From positions 62,001 to 126,000 of the IMG/VR virus record IMGVR_UViG_3300046009_005595: 64,000 nt of DNA; one strand, 5' to 3'. Shown here piece after piece: positions 54,309-63,679 of the stretch. Origin of the DNA: a virus. The notes beneath the pieces are model-generated. The model did not search any database, was not told the DNA's origin, and saw only the letters and a program-made list of their open reading frames with translations. Position numbers and translations under genes: made by a program. Position 1 is the first letter of the stretch, and every line of letters begins with the position of its first letter.

Positions 54309-54773
54309 ATGATTATTATATCACACAGAGGAAACTTGAATGGACCAGAACCAGAATTTGAAAATTCTCCACATCGTATAGATGAATGTATTAATTTAGG
54401 ATTAGATGTAGAAATTGATGTTTGGTTAATTGATGACACTTTTTATTTAGGACATGATGAACCTCAATATCAAATTGATTTTGATTTCTTGTATAATAGA
54501 AAGCTCAATATATGGATACATTGTAAAAACATACAAACACTTTCATTTTTTTGTGAATTTCCAGAATTTAATTTTAATTATTTTTGGCATCAGAACGATG
54601 ATTATGTAATAACTTCTAATGAATATATATGGACATATCCAAAAGACACATATGAAACGTTCTTTAATAGCCAAATAATACTGGACTTTTCTGCTAATGT
54701 AGATTATAATTACTATAAGGAAAAGAAAATTCATGGATTGTGTTGTGATTATATAAATTTTAAGGAGATTTAA
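54309..54773 (+). CDS. Short glycerophosphodiester phosphodiesterase-like protein
   Basis: The protein has 154 residues. ISHRGNLNG (His-Arg), PEFENSP, LDVEIDVWLIDD and YLGHDEPQYQIDF match the first half of the GDPD/PI-PLC-like TIM barrel, including its metal residues. Full enzymes are about 240 aa, so this is a short form. In a glycan cassette it might edit or release glycerophosphate groups. The stop is directly followed by gmd. Confidence 0.72.
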   Translation: MIIISHRGNLNGPEPEFENSPHRIDECINLGLDVEIDVWLIDDTFYLGHDEPQYQIDFDFLYNRKLNIWIHCKNIQTLSFFCEFPEFNFNYFWHQNDDYVITSNEYIWTYPKDTYETFFNSQIILDFSANVDYNYYKEKKIHGLCCDYINFKEI

Positions 54774-55787
54774 ATGAAGAAAGCTTTGGTTTATGGAGTT
54801 ACTGGTCAAGATGGATCTTATCTTGCTGAAATTCTACTTGAAAATGGTTATGAAGTTCATGGGGTGAAAAGAAGAAGTTCATCCTATAATACATCTAGGG
54901 TAGATCATATCTACAAAAATAGTAATTTTCATCTTCATTATGGTGATGTTACTGATTCACTAAATGTTACTAGTTTAATTCAATCAATTAAACCTGATGA
55001 GATTTATAATCTAGCAGCGCAATCCCACGTTAAAGTTTCATTTGAGATTCCTGAATATACAGGAAATGTCGATGCTTTAGGTACGTTAAGAATTCTTGAA
55101 GCTATTAGACTTCTTGGGATGGAAGAATCTGTTAAGTTTTACCAAGCATCTACATCAGAATTGTATGGTTTGGTTCAAGAAATTCCTCAATCAGAAACAA
55201 CCCCATTTTATCCAAGAAGTCCTTATGGTGTTGCTAAATTATATGGATTCTGGATTCTAAAGAATTATAGAGAAGCTTATAATATATTTGCTTGTAATGG
55301 TATTTTGTTTAATCATGAATCTCCAAGAAGAGGAGAAACATTTGTTACTCAAAAAATTGTTATGGGATTAAATTCAATTAAGAATAAACAGTCTAAAGTT
55401 TTGACTCTTGGAAATCTTGATGCTTTAAGAGATTGGGGTCATGCTAAAGATTATTGTAGAGCAATGTATTTAATGTTACAATCTAATTCTCCTGATGATT
55501 ATGTAGTTGCTACTGGTGAACAATATTCAGTTAGGAATTTTGTGGAATGTTGCGCTCCTTATTTTGGAATGAATATTAAATGGGTAGGTAGTGGATTAGA
55601 TGAAGTAGGTATTGATATGAATAGTGGAGATATAGTAGTTTCAGTTGATCCTAAGTATTTTAGACCAACAGAAGTTGCTACTCTTTTAGGAGATTCTACA
55701 AAAGCAAGAACTACTTTAGGATGGAAACCAGAATACTCATTTGATGATTTAGTTAAGGAGATGTGTGAATATGAATTACAACGATAA
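54774..55787 (+). CDS. gmd: GDP-mannose 4,6-dehydratase
   Basis: The 337-aa protein is a short-chain dehydrogenase-type enzyme with the NAD(P) loop GVTGQDG (8-14), [29 protein letters not shown] and the [12 protein letters not shown] catalytic Tyr-x3-Lys. The C-terminus [14 protein letters not shown] is typical of Gmd. It turns GDP-mannose into GDP-4-keto-6-deoxymannose, the common precursor of GDP-fucose, GDP-colitose and GDP-perosamine. Confidence 0.95.
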   Translation: MKKALVYGVTGQDGSYLAEILLENGYEVHGVKRRSSSYNTSRVDHIYKNSNFHLHYGDVTDSLNVTSLIQSIKPDEIYNLAAQSHVKVSFEIPEYTGNVDALGTLRILEAIRLLGMEESVKFYQASTSELYGLVQEIPQSETTPFYPRSPYGVAKLYGFWILKNYREAYNIFACNGILFNHESPRRGETFVTQKIVMGLNSIKNKQSKVLTLGNLDALRDWGHAKDYCRAMYLMLQSNSPDDYVVATGEQYSVRNFVECCAPYFGMNIKWVGSGLDEVGIDMNSGDIVVSVDPKYFRPTEVATLLGDSTKARTTLGWKPEYSFDDLVKEMCEYELQR

Positions 55788-56709
55788 AATTTATGTTGCT
55801 GGACATGCAGGACTTGTAGGTTCTGCAATTGTTAGAGAGTTGAAAAAACAAGGATATGTAAATGTTCTAACAAAAACTAGAAGAGAATTAGATCTTACTG
55901 ATCAATTTTCTGTAGATAGATTTTTTGATATTGAAAGACCTGATTATGTGTTTTTAGCTGCTGCTAAAGTTGGAGGAATTAATTATAATAAATTATATCC
56001 TGCAGATTTCATTACAGAAAATCTACAAATTCAAACTAATGTAATCAAAAGTTCATATGATTACAAAGTTAAAAAGTTATTATTTCTTGGTTCTGCTTGT
56101 ATATATCCAAAAATTACAGAGCAACCTATCAAAGAAGAATATCTAATGACAGGACTATTAGAACCAACTAATGATGCATATGCTCTTGCTAAAATTGCAG
56201 GATTGACTATGTGTCAAAAGTATTCTAGACAATATGGTTTTAATTGTATTAGTGTTATGCCTACTAACCTTTATGGAACTTTTGATAGGTTTAATATTGA
56301 GCATGGTCATGTTATTCCTGGTTTAATTAACAAATTTATTACGGCAAAAGAAAATGATGATAAAACTATTACATGTTGGGGAGATGGCTCTCCTACCAGA
56401 GAATTTTTATTTTCTGATGATTTGGCTGATGCTTGCGTTTATTTAATGAATCATTATGATTCAGATGAAATTATAAATGTTGGTATTGATAATGAAATCA
56501 CCATGAAGGAACTAGCAGAAAAGTTAAAAGTTTTGACTGAATTTGAAGGTGATATTGTTTGGGATACTTCTAAACCAAATGGAACTCCAAGAAGAAAAGT
56601 ATGTAATCAAAAGATTTATGATTTAGGTTGGAGACCAAAATATCAATTAGACGAAGGTTTAAAAATTACTATTGATTGGTTTAAAAATAATAGGGAGACC
56701 TGTAAATGA
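55771..56709 (+). CDS. GDP-L-fucose synthase-like epimerase/reductase (WcaG/Fcl; possibly ColC-like)
   Basis: The protein is 312 aa from ATG 55771, 10 bases after AAGGAG; a GTG 6 bases earlier is too near the ribosome site. [12 protein letters not shown] binds the cofactor, [10 protein letters not shown]-like [10 protein letters not shown] has the catalytic Tyr and Lys, and [20 protein letters not shown] is Fcl-specific. It epimerises and reduces GDP-4-keto-6-deoxymannose to GDP-fucose; after the next enzyme acts, the same chemistry would give GDP-colitose. It overlaps gmd by 17 bases. Confidence 0.92.
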   Translation: MNYNDKIYVAGHAGLVGSAIVRELKKQGYVNVLTKTRRELDLTDQFSVDRFFDIERPDYVFLAAAKVGGINYNKLYPADFITENLQIQTNVIKSSYDYKVKKLLFLGSACIYPKITEQPIKEEYLMTGLLEPTNDAYALAKIAGLTMCQKYSRQYGFNCISVMPTNLYGTFDRFNIEHGHVIPGLINKFITAKENDDKTITCWGDGSPTREFLFSDDLADACVYLMNHYDSDEIINVGIDNEITMKELAEKLKVLTEFEGDIVWDTSKPNGTPRRKVCNQKIYDLGWRPKYQLDEGLKITIDWFKNNRETCK

Positions 56710-57875
56710 AATGGAGCTTAATGGAAGATGCTATAACAATATCAGATAGATTAAAATTAGCTTCATTTTGTTTAACTTCTAATAAATTTACAAATGGTGA
56801 TAAAGTAAAAGAATTAGAAAATAGTTGGAATAAATGGTTAGGTAGTGAACATTCATTATTTGTTTCTTCTGGAAGTACAGCAAATTTTCTTTTAATTGCA
56901 TCAATCAAAGAACTTTATAATCTTAAAGATGGTGATAAGGTTCTTGTTCCTGCTTGTACATGGATGACAAATGTAGCTCCAATAATTCAATTGGGGCTAA
57001 CTCCAATATTTTGTGATGTTCAATTTAGTGATTTTAGTTTTAATTTTGAACAATTAGAAGTTATTGCTAAAAATCATCCTGATATAAAACTTATATTTGT
57101 TACTCATTTGTTAGGATTCAGTTCAAAATCTAGATATTTAGGATTATTAGATTCTTTATTTCCTAAAGCTTTGATTATAGATGATGTTTGTGAATCACAT
57201 GGATGTAAAGATGATCTTGGTAATAAGATAGGTTCAAATAGTTTAGGAGCAACTTTCTCTACATATTTTGGACATCATTTAACATCTATTGAAGGAGGTT
57301 TTGTATCAACAAATAATCTTGAGCTTTACGATTTAATGAAAATGAAAAGATCTCATGGAATGGCTAGAGAATCTGAAAATTATTCTAAATACGCCTCTAT
57401 GTATCCAGATATAGACAAGTCATTTTTATTCATTACAGATGGATATAACTTTAGAAATACTGAGTTAAATGCTGTATTAGGATTATCTCAATTAAAGAGA
57501 TTGGATAAGTCAATAACTATTAGGAATGATAATTATAAACATTTTTGTAATATATTGAAATCCTATGATAAAATATTCTATCCTATAGAATATTATAAAA
57601 ATACTAGTAGTTTTTGTTTACCTTTTATTTGTGCATCTGAGAGTATTAAAAATAAACTAGAAAGTATTTTAATTGAATGTAAAGTTGAATATCGTCCTAT
57701 TGTTTCTGGAAATTTATTGAGACACCCTTTTCTTAGTAAGTATCAATCTCTACATAATAAAACATCTTTTTATAATGTGGAACAACTACATACTAATGGA
57801 TTATATATAGGAAATAATCAATTCGTTGATAATAAAAAGTTATTACTACTTGAAGAAATATTAGAATTATTGTAA
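56706..57875 (+). CDS. DegT-family enzyme with His for Lys: probable ColD-like 3-dehydratase
   Basis: The 389-aa protein is a PLP enzyme of the DegT/DnrJ/EryC1 family (FVSSGSTANFLLIASIKELY; IIDDVCESHGC with the PLP-binding Asp). At the place of the Schiff-base Lys before the ExGG motif it reads STYFGHHLTSIEGG, with His190. This change is known from E. coli ColD (His188), which removes the 3-OH of GDP-4-keto-6-deoxymannose on the way to GDP-colitose. The preceding Gmd makes exactly that substrate. An aminotransferase is unlikely without the Lys. Confidence 0.82.
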   Translation: MKWSLMEDAITISDRLKLASFCLTSNKFTNGDKVKELENSWNKWLGSEHSLFVSSGSTANFLLIASIKELYNLKDGDKVLVPACTWMTNVAPIIQLGLTPIFCDVQFSDFSFNFEQLEVIAKNHPDIKLIFVTHLLGFSSKSRYLGLLDSLFPKALIIDDVCESHGCKDDLGNKIGSNSLGATFSTYFGHHLTSIEGGFVSTNNLELYDLMKMKRSHGMARESENYSKYASMYPDIDKSFLFITDGYNFRNTELNAVLGLSQLKRLDKSITIRNDNYKHFCNILKSYDKIFYPIEYYKNTSSFCLPFICASESIKNKLESILIECKVEYRPIVSGNLLRHPFLSKYQSLHNKTSFYNVEQLHTNGLYIGNNQFVDNKKLLLLEEILELL

Positions 57876-57892
57876 ATCTTATTGAGAATAAT

Positions 57893-58693
57893 ATGAACGA
57901 AAAATTAAAAGAAATAGCAAAACAACATTCAGCAGTTTTTGTAGGTCCAGTTAGGAATTGTGCTCCTTTTCTAAAAGAAGTATTAAATAATATAGAAAGA
58001 ATAGGATCTTTATTTAAATCATATTCTTGTGTTTTTGTTGAAAGTGATTCGACAGATAATAGTTTTGATCTTCTTAAAGAATATGCATTAAGTCATGAAA
58101 ACATTTACGTTATAACTTTGGGAAAGTTAGAGGATCAGGTTAAATCTAGAACTTGTAGAATAGGTATTGCTAGAAATGAAGCTATTAAATTTTGCGAAGA
58201 TAATAATTTATTAGATTCTCATGATTTTTATATTCAAATGTGTGTAGATGATGTTAATGCTCAAGAAATAGACTTAAATGGAATTTTAAGTTGTTTTAAA
58301 TATGATATGAAGGTTTGGGATGCTATGACAGCAAACCAAGAGAATTATTATTATGATATATGGACAATTAGACATCCTGATTGGGTTCCTTTTGATTGTT
58401 GGCATGAAGTTAATAATAGACCTAGATTTATGACAAGAGATCAAGCAGTTCAGATATTTGTGATATCTAGACAATTGAAATTAGATAAATCACTTGGGAT
58501 TATAGAGGTAGATGCTGCTCATGGAGGATTATCAATTTATAAATCTTCAATTGTAAAAGGTTGTAGATATGGAGGAATTCATCCAAACGGAAGAGAAGAA
58601 GAATCTGATATCATGCAATTCTGTAGAAATGTAAGAGCTAAAAATGGAAAAATCTTTATTAATACTGAAATGATTAATATGGTAGTTCAATAA
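57893..58693 (+). CDS. Putative GT-A fold glycosyltransferase, end of the cassette
   Basis: The protein has 266 residues. VFVGPVRNCAPFLKEVLNNI, CVFVESDSTDNSFDLLKEY, RIGIARNEAIKF and MCVDDVNAQEIDL (DD near residue 119) match mannosyltransferase-like GT-A proteins. AAHGGLSIYKSSIV and NGREEESDIMQFC lie in the C-terminal part. Donor unknown; GDP-mannose is possible. Confidence 0.75.
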   Translation: MNEKLKEIAKQHSAVFVGPVRNCAPFLKEVLNNIERIGSLFKSYSCVFVESDSTDNSFDLLKEYALSHENIYVITLGKLEDQVKSRTCRIGIARNEAIKFCEDNNLLDSHDFYIQMCVDDVNAQEIDLNGILSCFKYDMKVWDAMTANQENYYYDIWTIRHPDWVPFDCWHEVNNRPRFMTRDQAVQIFVISRQLKLDKSLGIIEVDAAHGGLSIYKSSIVKGCRYGGIHPNGREEESDIMQFCRNVRAKNGKIFINTEMINMVVQ

Positions 58694-58713
58694 ATTCTTC
58701 AATTGTAAATATT

Positions 58714-58721
58714 TATAAATA
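58714..58721 (+). promoter_or_regulatory. Late promoter box before the P-loop gene
   Basis: An exact TATAAATA lies 35 bases before the ATG in the 62-base gap that closes the sugar cassette. Confidence 0.7.
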
Positions 58722-58755
58722 TTATAATAAATAAAAATTCATAGGAGCAGATCTA

Positions 58756-59934
58756 ATGAATCGCGCAATATTTTTGGTCGGTGGACCAGGAAGCGGTAAA
58801 GATATTATTTTAAAAGAAGCATTGTCTAATTTTAAAATAATGGAATTTAACACAGAACAAGTAAAGAACATTGTAAAGAAATTTTTCAGAGAAATAGTAG
58901 TAATTACTGGAAATGCTTATAATTTTGATAAGATTAAAGAATCTAAAGAAATATTAGAAAATGCTGGTTATACAACCAGCATGATTTATGTTGACGTTTC
59001 TGATGATATAAGCAAAGAAAGACTTTGTAATAGAAATATATCTGAAGATGTAAGATTTACTAGATTATCTGAATCTAAAAGTAATTTTATACTATTTTCT
59101 GAATTGTTCTCTGAATTATATTTAATTAGAAATGATTTTAGTAGTGAATCTGAAGAAATTAAATTTCAAATAAATTCTTTGATTGAAAAGTTATCTGAAG
59201 ATCTTAGAATAGGTTCTACTTTAAGAGATAAAAGAAAAAGAGGAATCCAAGCAAAAGTAGATAGTGTTAGAAGATCAGATAAAAAACAACATAGTGATGT
59301 TCATGCTGAAATAGAAGCTAAACATTTAAAAGATAGTTCTTTTAAGAAAGCATTAAGTTATCATAATGCTGGAACTAGAAAAGCCATGAAAAACTTAAAT
59401 AATTTTAAACAAAGAATAAGACATGAAAGTTTATATGTTTGTCCAACTATTATTGAAGGTTTTGATAATGATAAAGAAACAGATAAACTAAATAAACTAA
59501 AGAAAAGGAAACTTATTCCTGCTTCAATAAAGTTAGGAGATCCTGTTCGTGGTAGTGGTATTGGTCCAACTTACGATTTAAGAAATTCTGGTGAATATAG
59601 ATTAGGTGGAATGCTTAATACTATGGCTTCTGAAGAATATAATAATTGTGATGATTTCTTTGATGAATCTATAGACTCTCCATCTGTTTCTGATGTTGGG
59701 TTTTCTGGTGTTGAAGGAAGTTCTTCAAATAAAATGCCTTTAACTAAACAATCTTCTAGTTATGTTTATTCTACTAATAAAAAGAAATCTAATTTTCAAA
59801 AAGATAAAGAATCTGTAAAGAATGAAGATCTTTGGGGAAGAAGTAAAAACATTCTTTTTAAAGAATCTTGCTGGACTAAATCTAAAAATATTGGAATTAG
59901 AAAGAAAATTAAAGATGCTAAGAGACAAAAATAA
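58756..59934 (+). CDS. P-loop kinase-like protein with long C-terminal extension
   Basis: The protein has 392 residues. The first 140 form a P-loop domain with FLVGGPGSGKD (7-17), similar to adenylate kinase or zeta-type kinases, with a lid-like RLCNRNISEDVRFTR. The rest is Lys- and Ser-rich, with SIKLGDPVRGSGIGPTYDLR and a basic tail. Late promoter and neighbours suggest it is a late, perhaps virion-linked, protein. Substrate unknown. The stop overlaps the next start (TAATG). Confidence 0.65.
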   Translation: MNRAIFLVGGPGSGKDIILKEALSNFKIMEFNTEQVKNIVKKFFREIVVITGNAYNFDKIKESKEILENAGYTTSMIYVDVSDDISKERLCNRNISEDVRFTRLSESKSNFILFSELFSELYLIRNDFSSESEEIKFQINSLIEKLSEDLRIGSTLRDKRKRGIQAKVDSVRRSDKKQHSDVHAEIEAKHLKDSSFKKALSYHNAGTRKAMKNLNNFKQRIRHESLYVCPTIIEGFDNDKETDKLNKLKKRKLIPASIKLGDPVRGSGIGPTYDLRNSGEYRLGGMLNTMASEEYNNCDDFFDESIDSPSVSDVGFSGVEGSSSNKMPLTKQSSSYVYSTNKKKSNFQKDKESVKNEDLWGRSKNILFKESCWTKSKNIGIRKKIKDAKRQK

Positions 59935-61004
59935 TGAGTGATTTTAAGGAGAATTTTAAAAATTCTCTTAAGAACAAAACTAATTCCATAAAGGAAAACT
60001 CTTCGACTAAGTTTGATAATTTAGTCGAAAGTTTATCTGTGGAATTAGAAAATGAATTAGAAACTAATACCTTATTAAGAATAAAGACTAATTTAAAACA
60101 ATCTTTAAATAGTATAAAATCTACTCAAGATCACTCTGAATTACCATCGAATTTCTATTCTGCTATAGAAGAAGATCTTAAAAAAGAATATGAAAAAGAA
60201 ATAGAACCACCAGTAGAGTCTCCGGTGGTAGAAGATTCAATATTAAAGATAAAATCAGGTTTAAGTGAATCATTAAAGAAAATAAAGTCTAAAATAGAAT
60301 TTGATTCTTCTATATTTGATTCGATAAAAATAGAAAAGAAAGAAGAACCTTTAGTATTAGAAATTCCTGTAGTAGAAGAATTAAAAATAGAAGATAATAA
60401 GGAAGAACCTATATCTTTAATTAAAGCAGCTTCTCAATCAATAACAAAAGAAGAATCTATAAAATCAGATTCTATCCCAGAAAATTATGTAAACCTATTT
60501 AAAGAGCCTAATGCTCCAAAAGTAGATCCTAACATAAAAGCAATACAAAATAGAGTTAAATTATTAGAAGAATGGCTTACTAAAGTATCTTTAGCTGGGC
60601 CTGGTTCTGGTGAAGTTAATTTTAAATATCTTGATGATGTTGATACTAGAGAACAATCTAATAATAAATTTTTAACATACGATCCTGTAACTAATAATTA
60701 TGTATTTAATACTATTGTTTCTGGACAAATATATAATAAAACAGTTACAATAACATCAAATACATATACATTATTACCGGATGATTATTATATTGGAATA
60801 AATTATGCTGGACCTGTATTAATAACAATTCCTTCTTATGCTGACAATGGTAAAATGATAATAATAAAAGATGAATCTGGACATTGTTCACAAAATCCTA
60901 TTACAGTAAATGGTAATGTTGATAATGATCCTGGAGGATTTATTTTAAAAATAGATAATGGAGGAATACAAATGATTTATAATAATGGATGGAGAATAGT
61001 ATGA
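59934..61004 (+). CDS. Virion structural protein, fibre/whisker type (putative)
   Basis: The 356-aa product has a long charged helical N-terminal two thirds with repeated Lys/Glu/Ser segments and EEPIVS-like stretches. From about residue 215 it has VDTREQSNNKFLTYDP and a beta-rich C-terminus ending in DNGGIQMIYNNGWRIV, a form common in adhesin-like proteins of marine phages. It is translationally coupled to the genes on both sides. A role on the tail or head surface is inferred. Confidence 0.6.
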   Translation: MSDFKENFKNSLKNKTNSIKENSSTKFDNLVESLSVELENELETNTLLRIKTNLKQSLNSIKSTQDHSELPSNFYSAIEEDLKKEYEKEIEPPVESPVVEDSILKIKSGLSESLKKIKSKIEFDSSIFDSIKIEKKEEPLVLEIPVVEELKIEDNKEEPISLIKAASQSITKEESIKSDSIPENYVNLFKEPNAPKVDPNIKAIQNRVKLLEEWLTKVSLAGPGSGEVNFKYLDDVDTREQSNNKFLTYDPVTNNYVFNTIVSGQIYNKTVTITSNTYTLLPDDYYIGINYAGPVLITIPSYADNGKMIIIKDESGHCSQNPITVNGNVDNDPGGFILKIDNGGIQMIYNNGWRIV

Positions 61005-62212
61005 CATATCTTTTTACTGGAAGTCCAGTAGGAACTACGGATGCTTTTGGTCGTCAAAGAGTATCAAATCCACTCACTCTGTTTGATAGTTCCCACAGAT
61101 ATAGAGATAATAACCTGTGGTCAACTGCTAATACTGGCACTGCTTCTGCTACTTTTATTCTCAACGAAGGTCTGGTTAATCTAACAGTGAATAATGCTTC
61201 TGGAGCACAGATTATTCGTGAGACCACAAAAGTATTTTCATATCAGCCAGGTAAATCTTTGCTTGTGTTAAATACCTTTGTTCCTGCCACACCGAAAGTA
61301 AACTTGAGACAGAGAGTTGGATATTTCGGTGCTAACAATGGAATATATTTTGAAATTAATGGCACTACACCTTACTTTGTAGAAAGGAGTTTATCTACTG
61401 GAACTCAAACAGAAGTAGCACAAGCAAATTGGAATGGTGATAAGTTAAATGGAACTGGTCCGTCTGGTATTACATTAGACACTACCAAAGCACAAATCAT
61501 TTGGATGGATATTGAATGGTTGGGTCTTGGTACTGTAAGAGTGGGATTTATAATAAACGGACAGTTTATTCTCTGTCATTCATTCCATCACGCAAACTTA
61601 ATCACTACAACTTATATTACAACAGCATCACTTCCATTAAGATATGAGCTTACTAATACTGGTAATACAAGTAGTAATAGCACGATGAAGCAAGTTTGCT
61701 CTACTGTTATTTCTGAAGGTGGTTATGAACTTCGTGGATTGCAACAAGCAATTAGCATTCCAATTAATTCCCCAAGAACATTAGGAACTGCGGGAACATT
61801 CTATCCCGTAATATCTTTGCGTCTGAAAACATCACCAAATTTTTTGGATGCTATTGTAATTCTCACAGCACTTTCTATAATGCCAATTAGCACTGGTAAT
61901 TTTAATTGGCAAGTTAGAGCATCTGGAACTACTACTGCCGGTGCTTGGGTAAGTGCTGGAGTTGATAGTGCTGTTGAATATAATATTACTGGAACTTCTT
62001 ATACTGATGGAAGAATTCTTGCAAGTGGATTTTTTAACGCATCAAATCAAGGAGCAAGTCAAGTTGATATTCTAAAAGAAGCATTATTTAAGTTTCAGTT
62101 AGAAAGAAATGGATTAACTTCAACTCCTTATGAACTTACACTTGTGGTTGCTTCTGATAGTAGTGATGATACTGTTGTTGCTTCTATGGACTGGGAGGAA
62201 ATTAGCAGATGA
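61001..62212 (+). CDS. Virion structural protein (putative)
   Basis: The protein is 403 aa from ATG 61001, which overlaps the preceding TGA. The N-terminus YLFTGSPVGTTDAFGRQRVS and the long beta-rich body with little charge are typical of tail or surface proteins of marine T4-like phages. Base composition is less A+T-rich than in the flanking genes, like the capsid gene and parts of the large fibre. Exact role unknown. Confidence 0.6.
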   Translation: MTYLFTGSPVGTTDAFGRQRVSNPLTLFDSSHRYRDNNLWSTANTGTASATFILNEGLVNLTVNNASGAQIIRETTKVFSYQPGKSLLVLNTFVPATPKVNLRQRVGYFGANNGIYFEINGTTPYFVERSLSTGTQTEVAQANWNGDKLNGTGPSGITLDTTKAQIIWMDIEWLGLGTVRVGFIINGQFILCHSFHHANLITTTYITTASLPLRYELTNTGNTSSNSTMKQVCSTVISEGGYELRGLQQAISIPINSPRTLGTAGTFYPVISLRLKTSPNFLDAIVILTALSIMPISTGNFNWQVRASGTTTAGAWVSAGVDSAVEYNITGTSYTDGRILASGFFNASNQGASQVDILKEALFKFQLERNGLTSTPYELTLVVASDSSDDTVVASMDWEEISR

Positions 62213-62238
62213 ATAGATGGTTCTATCCTCGCATCTAT
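62213..62238 (+). other. Weak hairpin after the structural gene
   Basis: ATAGATG (62213-62219) pairs with CATCTAT (62232-62238) around a 12-base loop, followed by ATTTTA. It may be a poor terminator or mRNA 3' end. Confidence 0.35.
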
Positions 62239-62263
62239 GAATTTTATTGAAGCTTTATAATTA

Positions 62264-62271
62264 TATAAATA
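62264..62271 (+). promoter_or_regulatory. Late promoter box before the HicA-like gene
   Basis: An exact TATAAATA lies 30 bases before the ATG at 62301 in an 88-base gap. Confidence 0.7.
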
Positions 62272-62300
62272 TAAGTAAAACAATAAATTGGAGTATTAAA

Positions 62301-63173
62301 ATGTCTTTTAAAGATATTCTTTTAGAGAAAAATAAGAAAAAAGAAAATGAAACTTCTATAAAAGAAGATTCTTCATATCATCTTCATAAGGTTTCAAGAC
62401 CACATAAAAAACCAACAGAAAAATCTCGTCTTGATGTTGGTCAAAGAAGACCTACACAAATTACAAAAATACCAAAAACAACTTATTCACAGATTGCTGC
62501 TACTGTTGTTAATCGTGGAGGAAGCGTTATTAGATCACCAGGACAGATTACATTCAGAGGTACTGGTAAGAAAGCCTATAAAGCCACTAAATACGCTCAG
62601 TTAAAACTTGGTAAGAGAAAACTTACTATTAAGGCTCGTAAAGGAGCAGATATTCATGGAAGAAGAGCACAACAACTTAGAAGAATTTTTAGTTCGTATG
62701 ATGAATATACTAATGATGTAATGTTAGAAAAACATCTATCAGCAACATTGAAATCATCAGATGCTCATGATATGTTAACTGGTAGTGGATTTATTGTAAA
62801 AAGTGAAGGTAAGCATAGAAAATATTATCACCCAAAAACAAAACAATCTTTATCTATATCTAGAACAGGTAATTTGTCAACTGGAATAACTTCCTTGGTT
62901 AGAAAAGCTATTAATAATGCAGAAAATTTTGTAACAGAAGAAGATGATATTAAATTATTATCTCCTGTCTCTGCTAAAACTCAAAAAGTTATTGATGCTG
63001 GGAAAAAAGTTAATAAAGAATTAAATAAAAAAGATGAAAATAAAGATTCTGATGTTACTAAATTTCAACATAGTAAAACTTTAACTGGAGCTTCTGATAA
63101 AGGAAATTCCACAAAAACCGATGTAATTGAAATAAATCCAGAATTAAAAGTTCATGGAAAAAAAAGAGGATAA
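62301..63173 (+). CDS. Basic protein with HicA-like domain, possible packaged head protein
   Basis: The protein is 290 aa from ATG 62301, with TTGGAG upstream. The N-terminus MSFKDILLEK resembles the capsid-targeting type of T4 internal proteins, with gp21-style site L7-L8-E9. Residues 30-130 are very basic. Residues about 150-206 (MLTGSGFIVKSEGKHRKYYH, later RTGNLSTGITSLVRKAI) follow the HicA pattern, a double-stranded-RNA-binding fold of mRNA interferases; His172 matches the conserved His region. No HicB-like antitoxin gene is next to it. It may be a nucleic-acid-binding protein carried in the head. Confidence 0.6.
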   Translation: MSFKDILLEKNKKKENETSIKEDSSYHLHKVSRPHKKPTEKSRLDVGQRRPTQITKIPKTTYSQIAATVVNRGGSVIRSPGQITFRGTGKKAYKATKYAQLKLGKRKLTIKARKGADIHGRRAQQLRRIFSSYDEYTNDVMLEKHLSATLKSSDAHDMLTGSGFIVKSEGKHRKYYHPKTKQSLSISRTGNLSTGITSLVRKAINNAENFVTEEDDIKLLSPVSAKTQKVIDAGKKVNKELNKKDENKDSDVTKFQHSKTLTGASDKGNSTKTDVIEINPELKVHGKKRG

Positions 63174-63185
63174 AAAAGAAAAGAA

Positions 63186-63668
63186 ATGAAAACTCCATTT
63201 ATATATGTAGACATGGATCAAGTCCTTGTTGATTTTTTGAAAGGGTTTGAGACTCTGACAGGAGAATCATTAGAAAATCCATCTGATACTAAAAAGAAAG
63301 GTAAAGAAATTATTAGTAAAACTCCTGATTATTGGGAGAATCTTCCAAAAATGTCTGATTGTGATCAGCTATGGAATTATATTAAACAATATAATCCTAA
63401 GATACTAACAGCAAAACCAACTTGGGATGATTCAGCACCAGATGGAAAATGGAAATGGATAGGAAAAAACTGTCCAGTGCCAAAAGTGGATTTTTATTGT
63501 GTTCCAAGGTCAGAAAAGCAAATTTTTGCTAAAGTAAATGGAAGAATTAATATTCTCATTGATGATTATGATAAAAATTGTAAAGAATGGGAAGAAAAAG
63601 GTGGTATTGCAATATGTCATAAAAATGCAAAAGAAACCATCAGGAAATTAAAATCATTGGGATTGTAA
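63186..63668 (+). CDS. 5'(3')-deoxyribonucleotidase-like HAD phosphatase
   Basis: The protein has 160 residues. FIYVDMDQVLVDFLKGFETL is motif I (the two Asp at residues 9 and 11), ILTAKP is motif II, KQIFA has the Lys, and INILIDDYDKNCKEW is motif IV. It likely removes phosphate from deoxynucleotides or a related small molecule. It is 12 bases after the HicA-like gene and probably on the same late transcript. Confidence 0.82.
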   Translation: MKTPFIYVDMDQVLVDFLKGFETLTGESLENPSDTKKKGKEIISKTPDYWENLPKMSDCDQLWNYIKQYNPKILTAKPTWDDSAPDGKWKWIGKNCPVPKVDFYCVPRSEKQIFAKVNGRINILIDDYDKNCKEWEEKGGIAICHKNAKETIRKLKSLGL

Positions 63669-63679
63669 TTTCACGTTTT

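Noticed and set aside
56706-57875. Ordinary sugar aminotransferase (perosamine type)
   Set aside because: The Schiff-base Lys needed for transamination is His in this sequence.
45819-58693. Host chromosomal DNA wrongly joined to the phage
   Set aside because: Base composition, codon style, coupling overlaps and the late box at the right edge are like the phage genes on both sides.
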